Below, piece after piece: positions 61,349 through 64,000 of a DNA stretch of 64,000 bases. This stretch comes from RBG-16-34-14 sp963798865. Lineage in GTDB: Bacteria; Bacteroidota; Ignavibacteria; Ignavibacteriales; Ignavibacteriaceae. Location: assembly GCA_963798865.1 (NCBI GenBank), contig CAWCVZ010000004.1, forward strand, positions 1,054,001 to 1,118,000, given 5' to 3'. Below the pieces are notes generated by a model. The model saw nothing but the letters and a program-made list of their open reading frames with translations. It did no database searches and was not told where the DNA came from. Positions within the stretch are counted from its first letter, which is position 1, and each line of letters opens with the position of its first letter. The translations under genes and the position numbers were made by a program.

Positions 61349-62596
61349 TCAGGCATTGTATTTTTTAAATAAGATTGAAGCATTATGTCCACCAAAGCCA
61401 AAAGTATTGCTTATTGCACAATTTATTGTTCTTTTAGAAAAAACCAATGGATTATAATTTAAATCACATTCAGGATCAGGAACAGTAAGATTTATTGTGG
61501 GAGGTACAATATTATTCAATACTGCCATAACAGTTGCAATTGATTCAATACCTCCCGCAGCACCAAGCAAATGTCCCGTCATAGATTTTGTTGAACTGAT
61601 AACCAGTTTATATGCATGGTCTCCAAAACAAGTTTTTATTGCCTGTGTTTCAGTTACATCATTATACTGAGTAGAAGTACCATGTGCATTTATATAATCT
61701 ACTTCATCAGCAGAAACTCCCGCATCCCTGATTGCTTCTTTCATTGCTCTTACTGCACCTTCGCCGCCAGGTGCAGGAGCAGTTATATGATGTGCATCTC
61801 CTGTTAAACCAACGCCTGCAATTTCGCAATATATTTTTGCATTCCTTTTTATGGCATGACCTATTTCTTCAAGAATTAAAGTGCCGGCACCTTCGCCCAT
61901 CACAAATCCATTTCGTTCAAGATCAAAAGGACGTGACGCTTCAAGATAACGGTCGTTCCATGTGGATAATGCATGCATTGCATTAAAACCACCAATTGAA
62001 AGTTCAGTAATAGCTGCTTCAGATCCGCCGCACATCATTAAATCTGCACTGCCTCTTTGAATAAGAATAAAAGCATCGGAAATTGCATGAGAAGCTGTTG
62101 CACAGGCAGAGGTTGTTGCATAATTGGGACCCTTCAAACCAAACCGTATTGAAACCTGCCCTGCAGCCATATCAGAGATCATCATCGGTACAAAGAAAGG
62201 ACTGATCCTCTTTGGGCTTTTATCTTCAAAATAAATGAAGTGCTGCTGCTGCAGCGTATCCATTCCCCCGATACCGCTTCCATATATTACACCAAATCTT
62301 TCCCGATTAACTTTTTCAAGATCTATTTCAGAATCCTTGAGAGCCATTTCTCCTGCAACAAGAGAATAGCGGGTAAAGGGATCGAGTCTCCGGATTGTTT
62401 TTTTGTCAAGATAATTTTCAGGATGAAAATCCTTAATTTCTGCAGCGAATTTTGTTTCAAAGTTTGAGGTATCAAACTTAGTAATGGGACCAACCCCGTT
62501 TTTCCCATTAATCATTCCGTCCCAAAAATCAGAGAGATTATTTCCAATAGGAGTAATTGCACCCATCCCTGTAATGACTACTCTTCTGTTATTCAT
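61349..62596 (-). CDS. fabF: 3-oxoacyl-ACP synthase II
   Basis: 415 aa, the condensing enzyme of type II fatty-acid elongation. Catalytic triad Cys165 (TTSACATASH), His305 (INAHGTSTQYND) and His342 (MTGHLLGAAGG), plus Lys337 in STKSMTG. The GFGGHN loop near the C-terminus is present. The usual length and order (acpP upstream, rnc downstream) support FabF rather than FabB. Confidence 0.96.
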   Translation of the reverse strand: MNNRRVVITGMGAITPIGNNLSDFWDGMINGKNGVGPITKFDTSNFETKFAAEIKDFHPENYLDKKTIRRLDPFTRYSLVAGEMALKDSEIDLEKVNRERFGVIYGSGIGGMDTLQQQHFIYFEDKSPKRISPFFVPMMISDMAAGQVSIRFGLKGPNYATTSACATASHAISDAFILIQRGSADLMMCGGSEAAITELSIGGFNAMHALSTWNDRYLEASRPFDLERNGFVMGEGAGTLILEEIGHAIKRNAKIYCEIAGVGLTGDAHHITAPAPGGEGAVRAMKEAIRDAGVSADEVDYINAHGTSTQYNDVTETQAIKTCFGDHAYKLVISSTKSMTGHLLGAAGGIESIATVMAVLNNIVPPTINLTVPDPECDLNYNPLVFSKRTINCAISNTFGFGGHNASILFKKYNA

Positions 62597-62701
62597 AAAT
62601 TACTCCTAAAAAAGCAAGCGGTTTATGCAGGGGCATTTAAATTAATTCCAAAAAAAAGAGAGGTTCGGTTCGAGAAATTTTAATCGAATTTCCCAATAAA
62701 A

Positions 62702-62938
62702 TCAAGAACCAAGCTTTTCTTTTAAATATTTCATAGCATCTCCAACGGTGCCAATTTTTTCTGCATCTTCATCGGGAATTGAAACCTGGAAGGCACTTTC
62801 AAAACCCATTACAAGTTCAACTATATCGAGTGAATCAGCACCTAAATCGTTAGTAAAAGAAGCCTCAGGTGTAATCTGAGTTTCTTCAACACCCAATTTA
62901 TCCATTATTATTTCTTTTACTTTGGCTTCAACGTCCAT
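62702..62938 (-). CDS. acpP: Acyl carrier protein
   Basis: 78 aa, acidic. Ser36 in GADSLDIVELVM is the 4'-phosphopantetheine attachment site. Lies between fabG and fabF. It carries the growing acyl chains in fatty-acid synthesis. Confidence 0.97.
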   Translation of the reverse strand: MDVEAKVKEIIMDKLGVEETQITPEASFTNDLGADSLDIVELVMGFESAFQVSIPDEDAEKIGTVGDAMKYLKEKLGS

Positions 62939-62989
62939 TTGTTTCTCCTATATGTTTTTTTGAGTTACTTAAAGATAAAAAAAGAATAT

Positions 62990-63772
62990 TTACATTACCA
63001 TTCCGCCGTCAACGGGAATTACTTGTCCAGTAATATAATCTGCATCGTGGCTGCAAAGAAATGCCACTACTTTTGCTACATCTCTGGGTGTTCCCATTCT
63101 GCCCATAGGAATAGTTTGAAGTAATTTTTGTTTTTGATCCGGGGTTAATTTCTCAGTCATATCTGTTTGAATAAAACCCGGAGCCACTGCATTTACAGTA
63201 ATTCCTCTTGATGCAAGTTCCCTTGCCATTGATTTGGTAAACCCAATTACACCTGCTTTAGAAGCAACATAATTAGCCTGTCCGGGATTTCCTATTAAAC
63301 CAACTATCGAAGCTATATTAACTATTCTTCCATACCTTTGCGCAATCATTGGTTTAAGTACAGACTTTGTATAATTAAAAACACTTTTAAGATTAGCATT
63401 GATGACATCGTCAAAATCTTTTTCAGTCATTCTTAAAAGAAGATTATCCCTGGTAATCCCCGCATTATTTACAAGAATATCAACTCCGCCTAATTTTTCT
63501 ATAGCTTCATTTACAGTTGCCTGAGCTTGTTCAAGCGAAGTTGCATCAGCTTTAAACGCAAAAACTTTTGTGCCAGGGTAATCTATTTCAGCCATTAATT
63601 CCTCAGCACATTCATCACAACTATTATAAACAAAGGCAACATCTGAAAATAAGACACCACAGCAGCTTCGAGCAGCAAGCTCTTTAACAATGGCTCTGCC
63701 AATGCCCCTTGTACCTCCCGTAACAATTGCTCTTCTGCTATGATCACTTTTTCTTAAATTTTGATTGCTCAT
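62990..63772 (-). CDS. fabG: 3-oxoacyl-ACP reductase
   Basis: 260-aa SDR-family reductase. NADPH loop TGGTRGIGRAI (18-28), VNNAG (101-105), catalytic Ser155, Tyr168 and Lys172 (NIASIVG, YVASK), and terminal TGQVIPVDGGMVM. Compared with usual FabG proteins it has about ten extra residues after the first helix (RSCCGVLFSD), and four cysteines (37, 38, 52, 55) cluster there. It heads the fabG-acpP-fabF-rnc run; the upstream gene ends 36 bases before it. Confidence 0.95.
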   Translation of the reverse strand: MSNQNLRKSDHSRRAIVTGGTRGIGRAIVKELAARSCCGVLFSDVAFVYNSCDECAEELMAEIDYPGTKVFAFKADATSLEQAQATVNEAIEKLGGVDILVNNAGITRDNLLLRMTEKDFDDVINANLKSVFNYTKSVLKPMIAQRYGRIVNIASIVGLIGNPGQANYVASKAGVIGFTKSMARELASRGITVNAVAPGFIQTDMTEKLTPDQKQKLLQTIPMGRMGTPRDVAKVVAFLCSHDADYITGQVIPVDGGMVM

Positions 63773-63808
63773 TCTTATTTAAACTCCTTAAATCCTTAAT
63801 TTAATATT

Positions 63809-64000
63809 TCAGGCAACATCTTTGGTTTTTAATGAAGCAAGATATTGCTTTCCGTACTCATCAAGCTTATTAAAATCTTCTCCAAAAAAATGCTTTAATT
63901 CATCTCTGCACGCTTCAAAAATACTTATTTCATTAACCGGATTTTTATTGCAGGTTTTTAACCTGTCTATATGGTCATCATCAATTGTTAATGCCCCTTC
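63809..64000 (-). CDS. C-terminal end of an unidentified protein
   Basis: Open from the window edge to a TGA at 63809-63811. The visible 63 residues (GALTIDDDHIDRLKTCNKNP to LASLKTKDVA) form an acidic, mostly helical tail with no motif I recognise. It is directly upstream of fabG on the same strand. The usual fab-cluster genes (fabD, fabH, plsX) do not end like this, so I do not name it. Confidence 0.5.
   Translation of the reverse strand, partial: EGALTIDDDHIDRLKTCNKNPVNEISIFEACRDELKHFFGEDFNKLDEYGKQYLASLKTKDVA

Overview
The window comes from an AT-rich member of the Bacteroidota/Chlorobi group, most probably class Ignavibacteria. The basis is four secreted proteins that end in the type IX secretion (T9SS) C-terminal domain with the NYPNPFNPSTTI signature (a fifth C-terminal fragment is a vestige), propeller-type hybrid two-component regulators, a SusC-like TonB receptor, and conserved housekeeping clusters (fabG-acpP-fabF-rnc, gcvP, pfkA-rnhC, rsmE). 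Nearly every gene lies on the minus strand.

Layout, left to right. 1-2.6 kb: the N-terminal part of a secreted subtilase and two small plus-strand unknown genes. 2.6-24.8 kb: a signalling island read leftwards. It holds a SpoIIE-type phosphatase with a GAF domain, a double ABM-domain protein, six tandem Ser/Thr kinases (K6 to K1; kinase domain, then a membrane segment, then a TolB-like/TPR or propeller output), a STAS protein, a 112-aa unknown, a PAS protein, a PAS histidine kinase and a receiver. 25-30.5 kb: an XRE/DUF2975 pair, tRNA-Asp with a damaged copy beside it, pfkA, rnhC, a DinB-like protein, a small secreted protein, rlpA and rsmE. 30.7-57 kb: an envelope and sensing region with two ScyD/E-like lipoproteins, four T9SS cargo genes, three propeller sensor systems (HTCC-1, 2, 3), one intact TonB receptor, one TonB receptor reduced to 46 codons, a zinc M6 protease and a BamA-like protein. 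57-64 kb: a four-helix-bundle (23S IVP family) gene flanked by heptamer repeats, then gcvP, rnc, fabF, acpP, fabG and an unidentified partial gene.

How the parts may work together (inference). In the signalling island the STAS protein and the SpoIIE-like phosphatase suggest a partner-switching circuit. No RsbW-type kinase is visible, so the tandem kinases are candidate STAS kinases. In the envelope region, paralogous modules repeat the order cargo gene, terminator, long inverted repeat, [TonB receptor], propeller sensor. Downstream of the two sensors that carry an AraC output domain, the gap before the next T9SS gene holds a direct repeat with an exact 21-bp period and a shared TACAA core, which fits an AraC-type operator.

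Main caution: many frameshifts are visible, and they concentrate in the paralogous families (kinases, propeller sensors, a LamG-like gene, the IVP gene). Long single-copy genes such as gcvP, the TonB receptor and the PAS kinase are intact. Either these families are decaying or recombining, or the consensus is poor in repeated sequence; sequence alone cannot decide. I label such loci pseudogene and describe the reconstructed product.
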